This document shows positions 1 through 11,595 of a DNA stretch of 64,000 nucleotides, piece after piece. Below the pieces are notes generated by a model, which searched no databases, was not told where the DNA came from, and saw only the letters and a program-made list of their open reading frames with translations. Origin of the DNA: Stenocarpella maydis. Taxonomy: Eukaryota > Ascomycota > Sordariomycetes > Diaporthales > Diaporthaceae. The stretch lies in contig NQMI01000017.1 in NCBI GenBank assembly GCA_002270565.1, forward strand, positions 547,061 through 611,060, in the 5' to 3' direction. A program made the translations under genes and the position numbers. Numbering within the stretch: position 1 is the first letter of the stretch; each line of letters starts with the position of its first letter.

Positions 1-201
1 GCGCCCGAGTATGCGAACACTCTAGACGCACGGCGTTCTGTTCAGCCGCCATGGCATAAGCACCACCCCTATCGATTGTGGAACCCTTGGATGTCTCTGG
101 TCTCGAGCGTAACGAGCCGGTGCTGGCCGCTCTGATTGAAAATACACCCCTTCCAGTCTGCGTGTTTGTACTCGTGCATCAACACCGGAGCATCCCAAGA
201 C

Positions 202-1656
202 TTATACGTCCTCAAACTCCATGTCCTCCTCATCGTCATCACCATCATCTTCCGCGGGCTCTTCGACCTTGACTTTCTTGGTGGGTCTATCCTCCGAACC
301 AGGACTTTCGCGTTTTATTCCGGATCCGTTGGTGTCACCCTCACGCTTGACGGCCAGTCCGGGCTCGTTCTTGACCGGGACACTGGATTGCCGTAGAGGC
401 GAGGGTGCGGGTTTTATCCCGGTACCGCCGGGGACCGAAGGGTTGAGGGGAGGCGTCGCGACCACGTCCTCAAAGTCTCCCTCGTCGTCCTCGTCTTCGG
501 AAGATTCGTCCTGCTTCGCCGCGAGGGCCGCTTGCTCTTTCTTGAGGTTCTCCATGTACCTGCTCAGCTTCTGAGCCTCGGTCTCGTCTAGCGCCTGCGG
601 CCTCTTCAGGTCATGCTTGTCGGTGTCGGATTTGGACACTACAGCGCCTCCGGCTCCGGTCGTGGCGAACGAGGCTCCATTGACTGTGCTGCTCGACATC
701 CACTCCGGCAACTCGTTCTGCTTGGCCAGCTTCTCCTTGCGCCGGCGCTCTGCCTCCTTCTCCTCCTCTGTCGGACCCTCAGAGTTCGAGATGTTGATGT
801 CGATCTTCTTGGGGCCCGTATCAGCTAGACCCTTCACGCTGGTAGGCCTGGCTTGTTCGACGACGGTGCTCTTCACGACCTGATGCTGGGCATCTCTGAC
901 GACTGGCAATGCACTCTGAATTGCGAATTCGAAGTTGTTGTCTGGAACAATGACACTGTCGATCCGAAGCAACAAGTCCGTGATGAACTTGAGCTGGTTG
1001 TTGAGCCGGGTGACCTTCTCGTGTCCAGCCGAGGTCCTCTCCGCCTCGTGGTTGAGAACGTGATTGCATCTCTGGCACAGAAAGCCCTGGGCACTCACGT
1101 TGTCGAGAACCTCCAGCTGGGTGTAGTCTGCCTTGCACCTGGGACAGACATATTCCTTGCGCTCGTTGGCCGGCACGGTAGGCACCTGCATGTCCTTGCC
1201 CAGCTTGTAGACCCTCCACTTAATAAAGTCGATCGTCTGGCGGTAGTCAATATAGTAGTAGGTTCGGTTAACGGGGCGTACGGATCCTTCCTTGAGCTCT
1301 GATCGTATGTGTCTAGCCGAACATGCCAAGTCAGTCATGATAGCCCAGGGACTGGAGCGAGCCCGGCGCAATGGAGAACGCACACTGCCAAGAAGCGGTC
1401 ATCCCTGAGCTTGGCGCAGAGCTTGTGGAGATCTTTCAGCGCCGTCATACTAAGAAGGTACGCAAGATCATCGTCGCGCAGCCTAGGAGCAGTAGTTTAG
1501 CAACTCTCGGCCGTTGCGCGGAGCCTCGACCTGGCACGCAACCTACGCTGAGTGAATGACCAGGGCGTCAATGACGAGGATGTGGCGGACATCGAAGTTG
1601 GGCTGCTGGTAGAATGCGCGCACGCAGGAGCGCACCAGCTGCTTTGCCAAATCCAT
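202..1656 (-). CDS. TFA1: TFIIE alpha subunit (general transcription factor)
   Basis: Large subunit of TFIIE, which recruits and regulates TFIIH at RNA polymerase II promoters in the nucleus. Three exons fit exactly (complement of 1547..1656, 1384..1482, 202..1312) and give 439 residues. Both introns (64 and 71 bp) have GT...AG ends and keep frame. Residues 1-100 read like the TFIIE winged helix, starting MDLAKQLVRSCVRAFYQ and running through RSELKEGS and YYYIDYRQTIDFIKWRV. A C4 zinc ribbon follows (C126, C129, C149, C152). The C-terminal half is charged and low in complexity and ends in a strongly acidic tail, as in fungal Tfa1. The start at 1656 was chosen because the upstream exons restore the family N-terminus; starting in the long 3' exon alone would lose the winged helix. 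It is divergent from the polymerase gene at 2761. The family call is firm; the exon joins are inferred. Confidence 0.93.
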
Positions 1657-2760
1657 TGCGCAAAGCTGCTGCCAGTTGTGTCGGACGACGGCGTGGTGAA
1701 GCGGAGACGGGCGTTTCAGGGTGTAGCTGAGGAGCGGGATCCTCGAGGATGAAGGCGGCTGTCTTCTTTGTTTGAGTGGCAGACAAATGGCGATCGAAAG
1801 GAGTGGAACTGCGTCGGTTGGGAGGAGGGCTGAAGTAGCAGCGGGATGCTACTACGTCGGGCTCTTGGAACAGGAAGGTCGCATCATGAAGACGGGAGGT
1901 GGCGCGTGGAGTGTACGGGTCGACGGATGCGTCGCGATCACGTCTGGCGGGGTTTAAATCATTGAAAGATGAAAGGCGAAAGACGAGCCTACCCGGGGTG
2001 GACGATGGGACAGGAACGTGGCGTGAGGGCCAACAAAGACAATATGAGGGAGAGTGGATATTGCAGCCTGCAAGGTTGACAATGGAACATGATTGAAGTG
2101 CAAGCCTTGCCCCACAGCAGAGGCAAGCAACAGCAGAGGCGTGTCAGCCCCTGTTAGCGTGGTAAGGCTGCATAATAAATAGCATCTACTTTGCACACAA
2201 TACATATAGAACGTTCCTTATTGATGTAACGCTCGGCAGATGGGGGGCATCTCACTTTGGTGGAGAATACATGTCCGCGGTGTATTCCAGAAAACTGCCA
2301 ACGGCAAATCCCCTGGTGCCATGCATGCATCTTGCTCTCCTCCATGTGAAATACAACTCGTGATATCCTGGCTTGCCATCGCGCACTTCTTCCCCGCCTG
2401 TTGAACCTTCCACAACCTGTCCGGCGCAGGCTAACCAGGAGGCTATCCCGCAGAAGGCAGTCCTCGACACTCGTCGGCGTCTTCTTGAGGTCAATTTCCT
2501 ACCAGCCGTCTCTCAGGCCACCACCAACGAGGTCGCGCAAGGTATTTGTGCTGCATGAAGCTATCCAGTAGATCACACAGGCTAGGTAGTTTTCGCAAAG
2601 CGAATCCCGAGACATAATCTCATGCAAGGCTATCACACTGCAAAGTTCAGGGGGTATTTGTGGTGGTAATAATGCCGTCACCCTGCGAAGAGGCGGTTTA
2701 CTAGTCGACTGTACACACATCCTTGACCCCTCCACTTGAGTACCGTTTCCGACCCTCGCA
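1657..2760. other. Divergent intergenic region, TFA1 / Pol4-like
   Basis: About 1.1 kb between two outward-facing start codons, so it presumably carries both promoters. I see no credible gene, repeat or RNA in it. The open frames here are short and show no family resemblance. Confidence 0.6.
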
Positions 2761-4823
2761 ATGGATTCTCCAACGCCAGCGATCTACCTCTTACCAAATC
2801 ATCTGTCTTCCGATGAGCTGCTTCAGTGGAGGGACAGGGCGGCAAGTATCGCTCGCGTCACTGAGGTCGCTGGCGAAGCGGACTTCATCGTTGGCAAGGG
2901 TACGTTCATCCCGTTTCTCCCCAACGCGCCGCACTGGTGATGTGCGATGTAAGAAGCCATGTGCTTTCATGTTCTCGTACGGGGAGCAAAGCCCAGTCTC
3001 ACGCTCGAACCAGATGACTGACATCGGATTCGGTAGTCTACAAGAAACCACGGGCCCGATTTGAGCTGCGAAAACTGAAGCTGTCGACAGATGAAGCCGC
3101 GCTTTCCCCGAACCCGGCGGGTGAGGAAGACTCGGCCCCGAGAGCGAAGAGGCGGAAGATATCAGGCACCGAGGACTATGCCTTGCGTAGCAGCTCGTTC
3201 GAAGAATCCGACAATCAGCTCGCCCAGCACCAGGAGAGGCCGTCCAAGGCCAGGAGGAGTGTCGTCCGTCTGGAATGGCTCCAAGACTCACTGTTGAAAG
3301 GCAGTTTGCTAGACTACAGAGACTATGTGTTATGCACTGCTCTCAAAGCACCAGCAGCACCAGCACCAGAGCTGTATAAGGCAGTCGAGTCACACGTGCC
3401 ACTCAGTCTCCCACATCGAGACCAGCAACCTAAATCCTCACCCTCGTTATACTCGCCATCCCGACCGCCAAGGGGCGGACAAGAGCACCCTCACAAAGCC
3501 CCTCCTCTGTTGCACCAGTCCACATCAGAGGAGAAGGCCATCGCTGACATGCTCCCTGTTCCCGCATCCCTGCACACCAGCTACGCATGCCAGCGCTCAA
3601 CCGTTGTTCACCCGCCAAATGGGGCATTCATCGAGAAACTGAAGAAGGTCAGAGAGCTCAGGTCCATCAAGGGCGACCAAGTTGGCATGAGAGCATATTC
3701 TACTGCTATAGCCTCTTTGTCAGCATACCCCTACAGACTACAGAGCCCTGCTGGTAGGTCTCCTCAATCTCGCTCTCATTTGATGTGGGATTTGCTCATG
3801 TGGCGTTCTAGAAGTTAGAAGACTGCCTGGCTGCGGTCCAAAGTTCGCTTTCTTGTTCTCGGAATTCCAGGATACCGGCGAGCTGTCTGAAATTCACAGG
3901 GCAGCTTCGGATCCGAAGGTCGCTGCTATCAGGACCTTTTGCAACATCTTTGGTGTCTCGGCCGTCACGGCTGAGACTTTCTACCGCAAAGGCTGGCGGG
4001 ATCTCGACGATATTATTGAGTACGGCTGGGATACGATCAGCCGATCACAGCAAATTGGCGTCAAATATTACGAGGAGTTTCTGACCAAAGTACCTCGGCA
4101 AGAAACCGAGTCCATCGCGGAAACGGTTCTTGAGCATGCGAACCGTATCCACAAAGGCTTCCAAATGACCGTCGTCGGAGGATACCGAAGAGGCAAGTTA
4201 ATGAGCGGAGACGTGGACCTTATGTTGAGCCACAAGGATGAGACAGCCACGCACAATGTCATTGAAAAATTGGTCGTCAATCTTGAAAACGACAATTTTA
4301 TCAGTGAGTACAAAGATCATGTTGCACTTATTTGGTTGAGATTCTGACAAGCCATCCGGCCTCAGCCCACACGCTCACTTTGAGTAACCACAACAGCGAG
4401 CGAGGCCAGAGGCCTACCAGTTTCAAGCCGTCTTCGTCCGGGGGCACCGGCTTCGACACGCTCGACAAGGCTCTTGTGGTATGGCAGGATCCCCGTTTTG
4501 AGCCCGGTGAGACCAGTTCCAAGAACCCAAACCTGCACCGAAGAGTAGACATCCTCATCAGCCCATGGAAGACCGTTGGCTGCGCAGTCTTGGGCTGGAC
4601 TTCCGAAACAACATTTCAACGTGACCTCCGAAGGTACTGCAAAAAGGAGAAAAACCTCAAATTCGACAGCAGTGGCATCAGGTCCCGCAAGGCCCCGTAC
4701 GATTGGGTAGACCTAGAAGACGGCGGCAAAGGACCGGCGCACACAATGGAGGAGGCGGAGAAGAGGGTGTTTGAGGGATTGGGGCTGGTGTTCAGAGCTC
4801 CAGCAGAGAGGTGTACCGGATGA
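2761..4823 (+). CDS. POL4: Family X DNA polymerase with BRCT domain (Pol4/Pol mu-lambda type)
   Basis: Gap-filling polymerase expected to act in non-homologous end joining and short-patch repair. Four exons (2761..2899, 3037..3753, 3812..4303, 4366..4823) give 601 residues with frame kept at each GT...AG junction. The N-terminal 135 or so residues form a BRCT-like region split by intron 1 and ending around VVRLEWLQDSLLKG. The 8-kDa and fingers helices follow (VRRLPGCGPKFAFLFSEF). The palm carries the pol X signature GGYRRGKLMSGDVDL at 408-422, with metal ligands D419 and D421; the third aspartate is D511 in RRVDILISP. All three catalytic acids are present, so the enzyme looks active. The start at 2761 opens straight into the BRCT strand. 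Length and domain order fit yeast Pol4 and animal Pol mu/lambda; which vertebrate paralogue is closest cannot be decided by eye. Confidence 0.9.
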
Positions 4824-5626
4824 AACAGTATCGACGAAGCTCGTGTCATGCAGGACTAGGCACATGGCATCTTCAGTACCCTTCAGTTTCGCGAGCTTCA
4901 GCTCTCCAGCTCAGTTACCGCCTGGTGGCAAATTAAAGCGAGTGCTGAAAGTGCCCGGCGAAGAACTCCAGGACAATTTGATGCCAGGTGCGGACTTCCG
5001 TTATCACCCTACGAATCGATAGCTATGTTGCGGCGAATGTTTGCACAAGCTGGCTTCTCATCAGGAGGTGCTGCAGTGGACTGATTACTCACCTAACGGT
5101 ATCTTAAGCAACTTTGCCGTGACGTGATTTCACCAATCAGGTCACTTTTAATGCTGTTACGCCTTTGTTGGCGTATTTGGGTGGTCCGGAGACATGCTGA
5201 ACCCCGGTTCAACCCCGTCGGCACTCGGTGAGACCACGAATTCAGATTGGGCCGAGCGCGGTACCCTCGGAGACATTACTGGAGGGGGTTTGGCCACTTG
5301 GGCCCCAGCCGGCGTCGTGACGCTCGGCAGCCTGTTACTCCCTTTGAAGTCGCAAGCGGACGAAACACCTGGCCGAGACGGTTCTAGAAGACGACAACAG
5401 GGGGTTAGCTTCGTATGGGGGCAGACGAGTCTAAAGTAGGGCGGTTATGTCATCCGTTCCAAGTCCCTGGGTTCCTCCGCCCACTGGCGGGAAACCTTAA
5501 AGTGAGGACTACATTTCCTGGCGGACAAGAAGAAAAGGTCGGCGCTTTGTCTGTTAAGCCAACATAGACTTTGCTTGCACGTCTCAGAGTCCTCCCACGT
5601 TGACCGAGGTGAATATATCTGCCAAG
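4824..5626. other. Intergenic region between Pol4-like gene and MAPEG gene
   Basis: Contains the 3' end of the polymerase gene and the promoter/leader of the MAPEG gene. Small frames such as the one at 5194-5439 have no recognisable family and no intron-joined partners. No repeat was seen. Confidence 0.5.
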
Positions 5627-6605
5627 ATGGCTGTACTCAACATCTCCAACGACTACGGGTGAGCCGAGGGCAGATTCCCCCGAGGGCAGATTCCCCGGAG
5701 GACCATCTCGGCATGTTCGTGGACATCGCTGACCCTGCGCTCAAAGATACGTCCTCATCACCGCCGCGTCGACCGTCTTTGTCAACGTATGGCACGGCGT
5801 CCAGACAGGCAAGGCCAGGAAGGCCAGTGTATGTAGCAAGCCATGAACCTAATCCCCAAGCGTCCCGGGGCCGTACCTGGCCCTCGGCCCCTCCCTAGTG
5901 CGGCCACCGTGAGGCAGCGCCATATTAGTCCGGGTGCAAACGGCTGACCGACTCTCAAACAAAAGGGCATCGGCTACCCTAACGCGTACGCCACCACCGA
6001 GCAGGCGGAGAAGAACCCCGCTGCGTACCAGTTGAACTGCGGTAAACTCCTTGCCCTTGCCCCCCGTCCCGTGTCCCTGGACGAGGTAATATACGCGTAG
6101 ACTGACGCGCCTGAATAGCCCAGCGAGCACATGCAAACTTCACCGAAAATCTGACCCCCAACATTACGGCGATGCTGATCTCGGGCACGCGCTTCCCCAT
6201 TCCGGCGGCCGTGATGGGGGCGGGCTGGCTTGTGGCCCGCATTATTTACACCGTCGGCTGTAAGTGAACCACCCCCCTCTATTTATATATATATATATAT
6301 TGGAAGGACCACACCTCTTTTAGACGAGAAAGGACCCCCCCCCCAAANCCCCCCAAACCCCGCCCTCGGCTCAGACGGCAACACTGACTCTTGACTTGTT
6401 TCCCATCAGACACTACCAGCGGCCCCAAGGGGCGAATGCCGTAAGTTGCAATATCTTCCTTTTTTCTTTCATTGTCGAGTACCTATTATGAATTCCTAAA
6501 TACTGATCAAGGATTTGCAGTGGTTCAATCCTTCATTACCTGTTCAGCCTGGGTCTGGCGTCCTCCGCTCTCTACGCAGGCGTGCAGTTGGTCCGGGGAG
6601 CCTAA
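5627..6605 (+). CDS. MAPEG family protein, microsomal glutathione S-transferase 3-like
   Basis: Small integral membrane enzyme of the ER/microsome. Relatives conjugate glutathione to lipophilic electrophiles or reduce lipid hydroperoxides. The gene is unusually fragmented for its size: six exons (5627..5658, 5747..5828, 5966..6041, 6119..6259, 6410..6440, 6521..6605) give 148 residues, normal for MGST3. No open frame covers more than a piece of it, so it is easily missed. Every junction is GT...AG and frame holds throughout. Visible signatures are the N-terminal helix YVLITAASTVFVNVWHGVQ, the loop YQLNCAQRAHANFTENL (the MAPEG Arg-His-Asn region), a second helix around ITAMLISGTRFPIPAAVM and the C-terminal helix LGLASSALYAGVQLV. 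Four transmembrane segments are expected. Intron 4 (6260..6409) holds a TA repeat and an ambiguous base at 6348. Confidence 0.9.
6260..6409 (+). repeat. Low-complexity intron with TA microsatellite and poly-C tract
   Basis: This intron of the MAPEG gene contains a short TA run near 6287-6300 and two poly-C tracts flanking an N at 6348. The N is probably an unresolved homopolymer in the assembly rather than biology. Confidence 0.8.
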
Positions 6606-7197
6606 GGAAGGCAGAGCCCCAGGCGCTGCGTACCGGGGGTTGCGGAGGAGGACAGTTGCGGGAGGTAGATTTGTGCTTTGATTGTACCCGTGCGATATAT
6701 GAGTGCCTAACGATGACCATTGGTTCGCACGTGCGTACATGTGTGTGGCGATGGCTCAATTGCAATGTGGCGCAGGGAGAAGACAGTTGAGAATGAGAGA
6801 ACATAAAGAGGAAATGGCTTCCGTGGAAAGACTGTCGAGGATTCACTACCACAAGCCGCATAAAAGAATGTATTACGAAAGTGCTGAGTTGAAGGACCTC
6901 TATTTGCCTCGTGCCACATGCTGATCGGATAAATTTCGCGTTCCCAAAGGGGCAACCGTATTCACAGATGGCACAAGGGCGAGAATCGCCGGCATGGATT
7001 TCTCAAAGCACTGAACATTGGAACATTTCGCTAGGCCTACCCAAATATCACGCTTTTCACATTCAGTCATAAACACACGTGCGCGATACTGAACCAGCGC
7101 CCCTGGAGCCCCCTTTTGCCATTTCCTTAGCAAGCCACACAAAACGCCACTACCAAATACAAAGACATTGCCCAGCAGAGGTTCATTTCCGGCTTTC
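6606..7197. other. Convergent intergenic region (MAPEG / ECM14 3' ends)
   Basis: About 590 bp between two converging stop codons. It should hold both 3' untranslated regions and polyadenylation sites. The overlapping small frames on both strands look random. Confidence 0.5.
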
Positions 7198-9060
7198 TCA
7201 TCTCCTGCGGCGCCGCTTCTTCAGCTCCGTAATGTCATCGTAGATTTCGGAGTCGGCGAGCAGTCCCTCGTCGGGCTCGAAAGCTGCTTCAGGGCTCGCC
7301 TGCAGGTTCTCGATGCCGTCATTGCCGAGTAGGAAGTCTCCAAGGTACTTAATCGAGTGCAAAATTTCCTCCTGTGCAAAAAGTATTCAGCCAGGTCAGC
7401 CCAAGAGGGAGGAATTGTCTTCCGAGTGAAGAAAAGAACTATACTTACCCCAGTCGGAATAATCTGATCACTGGGCAGAAGGAAGCCATAACTGCCCGTG
7501 TCCCGCAGCTTGATCTGGTAGCTGTAATGAGCACCCAGCTCGTGATAGAACCAGTCGATGGCGGTCCCCCCGGTAGGTTCTATCCGAAGGGCCTTCTCGG
7601 TGTTCAAATCCGTTATTGCGCCTCTGCAGGCTGCCTTGACGGAATAACTCTCGCCAGAGAAGAGCCTGATGGACTTGGCCAGCCCCAAGGCGAGCTCCTC
7701 CATCTTCTCGATATTCGGCGGCTCGACGCCGCAGGTGTAAGCATAAGGGAACAAGATCTGTTGCGAGTAGGAATGCAGGTCCACCAGGCCAACAAAGTCG
7801 ACGTTGTTTTCCTCGACTTGGGTCTTTGCCCAGTCGCGAAGAGCCGAGACTTCAACTGACTCCCAAGGTTCGTCACCACCGTACTAATGAATCGATGGTC
7901 AGCAAACCCGGTACGAGGGATCATGCTGGGTGTCTTCCCAGACAGATATTTCTCGCTCTGGACGTCGTATCCGACACGAACGGAAGATCCGGGTAGTCAA
8001 TGCGCAGAATACATACACTTTCTGAACAAGGGTCATTTTGGTGTAACCCAGACCCGTCCCACTGGTAACCAAATGCGTGGTCGAGATCCAGCCCGCGGCA
8101 GAACTGCAGACTTGTGTGCTGGCGAGACTTCCTCCACAATCGGTCGGCAGCCCACGTGTACTCGATACCGTCCGGGTTGAGCTCAGGGATGAAGACGACG
8201 TCGAAGTTGTTCAGAAACTTGGTGATGAGCGGGTCCTTGCCGTAGCTGGTGACGAGAGCCCAGGCGAGGTAATTGACAGTCGTGGTGGAGATCCATTCGC
8301 GGGCATGGGAGCCGCCCATGATGACCAGGGTCTTGCGAGGCTTCCCCTGGCCGCCGAAGCCGGGGCCGGCCACCAGCGCCGGGATGTCGCGGCCCTCGTA
8401 GGACTGGCCTATCGCCGTGTAGCGTACAAAGGAAGGGAACATGGCCTCGATGAGACGCATCCACCGCATGACGACCCTGTGGGGCTGGTAGTTGCGGAAG
8501 AAATACAGGCCCTCGTCGCCGTTGCTGGGGGGTTGAGGTCCCATCAGGTCGGGGCTGAACTTGCGCTCGAACTGGGACTGCTCCCTTGGCGTCGCAGGGG
8601 AGGGGTAGGAGGCGTAGACGGCCGAGGGCAAGTCGTCGACCATGACATGGTACGAGCTGCCGAGGGAGGGCGGGAGCAGGCCGAGCAGCGATTTGACATA
8701 GTTCCTCTGCACTCTCAGGTCGACGGTTCCGTCCCAGGACCATATATCGAGGAACAGGCGCTCTGTGGCCTCTGCTAATGCGGCCTCCTCCTCTGCGGTA
8801 GAGATGTTGAAGCGGAGGACAACCTCATCCTGGTATTTCCGGCCCAGATTTGGTATGCGCTGCTCAAAATCTCTGGAGGCGGGGCGGCCAAAGACCATCT
8901 GGACGGCGCTATCCCGAAGCCATGTCAACCAAGGGAAGACGGATCGGTCTGGATGGTGGTGGCCGTTGATGCTGTGGTGGCCGCGTGCTGTTGCGGCAGA
9001 GGCGATGGCGGGGCCGGAAGAAACGAGGAGGGGGAGAAGGACGGCGGACGGGAGTTGCAT
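7198..9060 (-). CDS. ECM14: ECM14-type M14 metallocarboxypeptidase homologue, probably catalytically inactive
   Basis: Secreted or vacuolar protein of the zinc carboxypeptidase (M14) fold, linked in yeast to cell-wall organisation. Exons are complement of 8017..9060, 7449..7883 and 7198..7371, giving 550 residues, normal for ECM14. The protein opens with a signal peptide ([20 protein letters not shown]), then a pro-domain, then the peptidase domain from about residue 200. Zinc ligands are retained: H252 and E255 in [10 protein letters not shown] and H385 in DLHSYSQ. The general-base glutamate of active enzymes is replaced by lysine (K473 in [13 protein letters not shown]). This matches the known ECM14 group annotated as inactive metallocarboxypeptidases. 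The tail is basic (KKRRRRR). The start at 9060 is supported by the signal peptide; further upstream the frame has no family resemblance. A scaffold or binding role is inference. Confidence 0.93.
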
Positions 9061-11595
9061 CTTATCGTTAGGAAGGAGGAGGTGGTTGCAGCACGGCTGT
9101 GCTGCGATGCACGTTGGCGACGTTACGATAACGTCGTGTGTCGAAAGTGGCGAGCGATTGCGTCGCTGCTCGAAGCGGCTACCACGGTGCAGAGAGGCGC
9201 AGCATGCAGAGGCCAAGAGCTGATACAGCCTGGTGCGCAGGGCTTCTCCTGCACAATGCTGAGGTCTGTCTGTTATAACGGGTGGGTAGACGATGTTGTT
9301 GCTCTGTACAGACCTGCACCAGCACCTAGTGTAGTGTAGATAGACACAGCAGGCCAGCTGCTTTGGTTGGTCGCCTGGCCGCTTGGCTTGGCGCAGGTCG
9401 GTCGATGGGAGAGGAGAGGGCACCTTTCTCCCGTAGTGTACCCCTGCAAGTGCCAGTGCCCGTGGCCTCGTCCTCAGCCTGGCTGGCTGGCCCCCCCTCC
9501 TTTCTCTCTGAATGGAGAAGCTATGACAGGAAGGGAGGCCAATCCCAGCCCCCACCCCCCCTTTGCCAAATGCATGCTTGAGCTTGGCTTGGCTAGTCGA
9601 TTAATTTTTAGCACCTGCGCCAGCGCCAGCACCCGCAGCCGCACCCGCAGGCACAAGCCATCAGAGAATGGGATTTCTTATACATACCTAGGTACATGTA
9701 TATCCATACACAGCTCTTACCCAGGTGCTTGAGTAGGTATGCAGCGGTTGGCGGACTTCCAGCACAAACCCGTTCGTTGGGCACCGTGGGCAAAAATGGA
9801 CAGGACAGCCTCGTGCTGCCGGTGCAACCCCCAAGGCCTGAGAGATGAAATCAATTGACTTCCGTCAACATGAGCACAGGCAAACCAAGACATGTAACTC
9901 TTCTGAGAGCCTGTCGCGCTGCACATGCAAGCACCAATATCAAACCCGTCCCAAGTCATGTAAGAGGCTAAGGCGGATTGACACGCCGGCCTGGCTGCAT
10001 CCCATACCGGAGTTGCGGCAACCAGGCGCGCAGACAATCATCGAGGGCTGGCTCCTCATCTCGGTCCCTTGTTCGTCTCCTTGGCCACCAGCCCAATGCT
10101 CCTTGGTCGAGCTCGCTCGCCCGCTCACTCAGCCAGCCAGCCAGCCAGGCACGCCCTGTCCTGTCGGGCACTGTGTGCGAGCATGCACGTGTGCCTCGTG
10201 CGTGCTGCACGGTTGGTGCTTGGTGCGCGCGTGTGGTCGTGTGTGGTTGTGTGTTGGTATCATAATTAACGTGTTGAATACCACGAGGTGAGATTCCCAA
10301 TGTTACGTTGGTGCTGGGGCGGATGGAAATGGCTGCAGCTGAGGAGGAAGCAAAAGAAGGGCTGTGGGGATGGAATGCCCATGCCCGTCATCAAAGGGTG
10401 GCTCGAGAGTGGAGAGAAGGGAATTGGCACAAGCCGACCCGCTTCCCGTACTTTGGCATCCACACCCACATGCCTTAACCTCTTTGGCATTTCGTCTACC
10501 AAGCATGGTGTAGTGTAGTCTCTACCGAGTAAGCCTCTCCTACCTTGTATCTAACTATGTACACTAGTTACAGTACTGCCCACACACACACAAGACTATG
10601 AAGTAGTGTACACTACAATCAATGTTATGGTAGTCCTGTCAGACAGCACCACCACCATCCCCTATTCCCTGTCTCCCTGCCCCTGCCCCTGCCCCTGCCC
10701 CTGCCCTGCCCTGCCCTGCCCTGCCCTGCCCTGACTTGCTTGTCCAGGGCTGGTCTTGTCCTGCGCACATACGAAGACTGAGAGAGGAAAGGCTGTCACG
10801 GGCAAGCCGCCTACTCTACCACTCTGCCGCTTCACTCTTCAGCATATTTCGCTTCCCAGAGCAACCAACCCACGGGGACACCTTGCTTCCAAGGAGCCGG
10901 CTCGCCTTGCAGCTTGCGACATTAGCTGCACTGCATCTCGGGGCACTTCGAGTCGACCAGAGAGACAAGCAAGCCCCCTCCAGTCTGCAGTCTGCAGTCC
11001 AGCCTCCAAGCCAAACTGCGACCTCCCAAGTCTCCCAACCTCCGCGTCTCCCATCCCGCTGCTCCCAGCTGGACGACCGTCTTGGCTTGAGACCCTCCTG
11101 CGTAAACCGAGAACCGGGTCTGGCCTACCAGCTTTCCCTCCGCACTCCAACCATCCAGCCTTTCTTGCCCGCCCTGCTCGACATTTGGCTCGACGGAGCC
11201 GCGGAGCCCACCGAGTCACGGAGCCACAGGGAGACAGCTCTGGCGTAATCCTCTCGTCAGTACCCCCCCCCCAAGCCTGCAGCCCGCGACATATTCTCGA
11301 CAACACCACGCCGCTCCATCCCAATCCTGCGAGCTGTCTTGGCCCTCCGCAGCCGTTGCCCTGGCCTTTCTATCTTGCACTACCTCCCGTCTGGGCCGGC
11401 CACCACAGCCATAACCACAACCTCGACCGCCACCAACTCCAACACCCAATTCAATACGGACCTCTGCCACCCGTAGTCTCCGGCCCACCAGCTTCCATTG
11501 CCCAGCGGTCATGGCTGACAGAACCGACTAGTATCCTTGCCGCCCGATTCTCTCCGCCAAGACTGAAGCTATGGTGATCCTCGCCAACGCACACT
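9061..11595. other. Divergent intergenic region with repeats, ECM14 / Sec7-PH gene
   Basis: About 2.5 kb. It contains a TACCTAGGTA palindrome (9685-9694), CCAG repeats near 10132-10150, a CCCCTG/CCCTG array (10676-10733), and from about 10750 a pyrimidine-rich leader leading to the start at 11596. Long frames at 10736-11577 have no family resemblance and are biased by composition, so I read them as the 5' leader of the Sec7-PH gene. Confidence 0.55.
10676..10733. repeat. CCCCTG/CCCTG microsatellite, potential G-quadruplex on minus strand
   Basis: Four to five hexamers (CCCCTG) run directly into about seven pentamers (CCCTG). On the minus strand this gives successive runs of three to four guanines separated by CA, which fits the usual G-quadruplex pattern. 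It lies about 0.9 kb upstream of the Sec7-PH start codon. Confidence 0.85.

Noticed and set aside
8077..8778. Plus-strand frame of 233 codons across ECM14
   Set aside because: Shadow of the real minus-strand carboxypeptidase exon; no independent family resemblance.
10736..11577. Two overlapping plus-strand frames (170 and 273 codons) before the Sec7-PH start
   Set aside because: CT-rich leader composition gives Pro/Ser/Arg-rich nonsense; no Myb, kinase or other domain visible.
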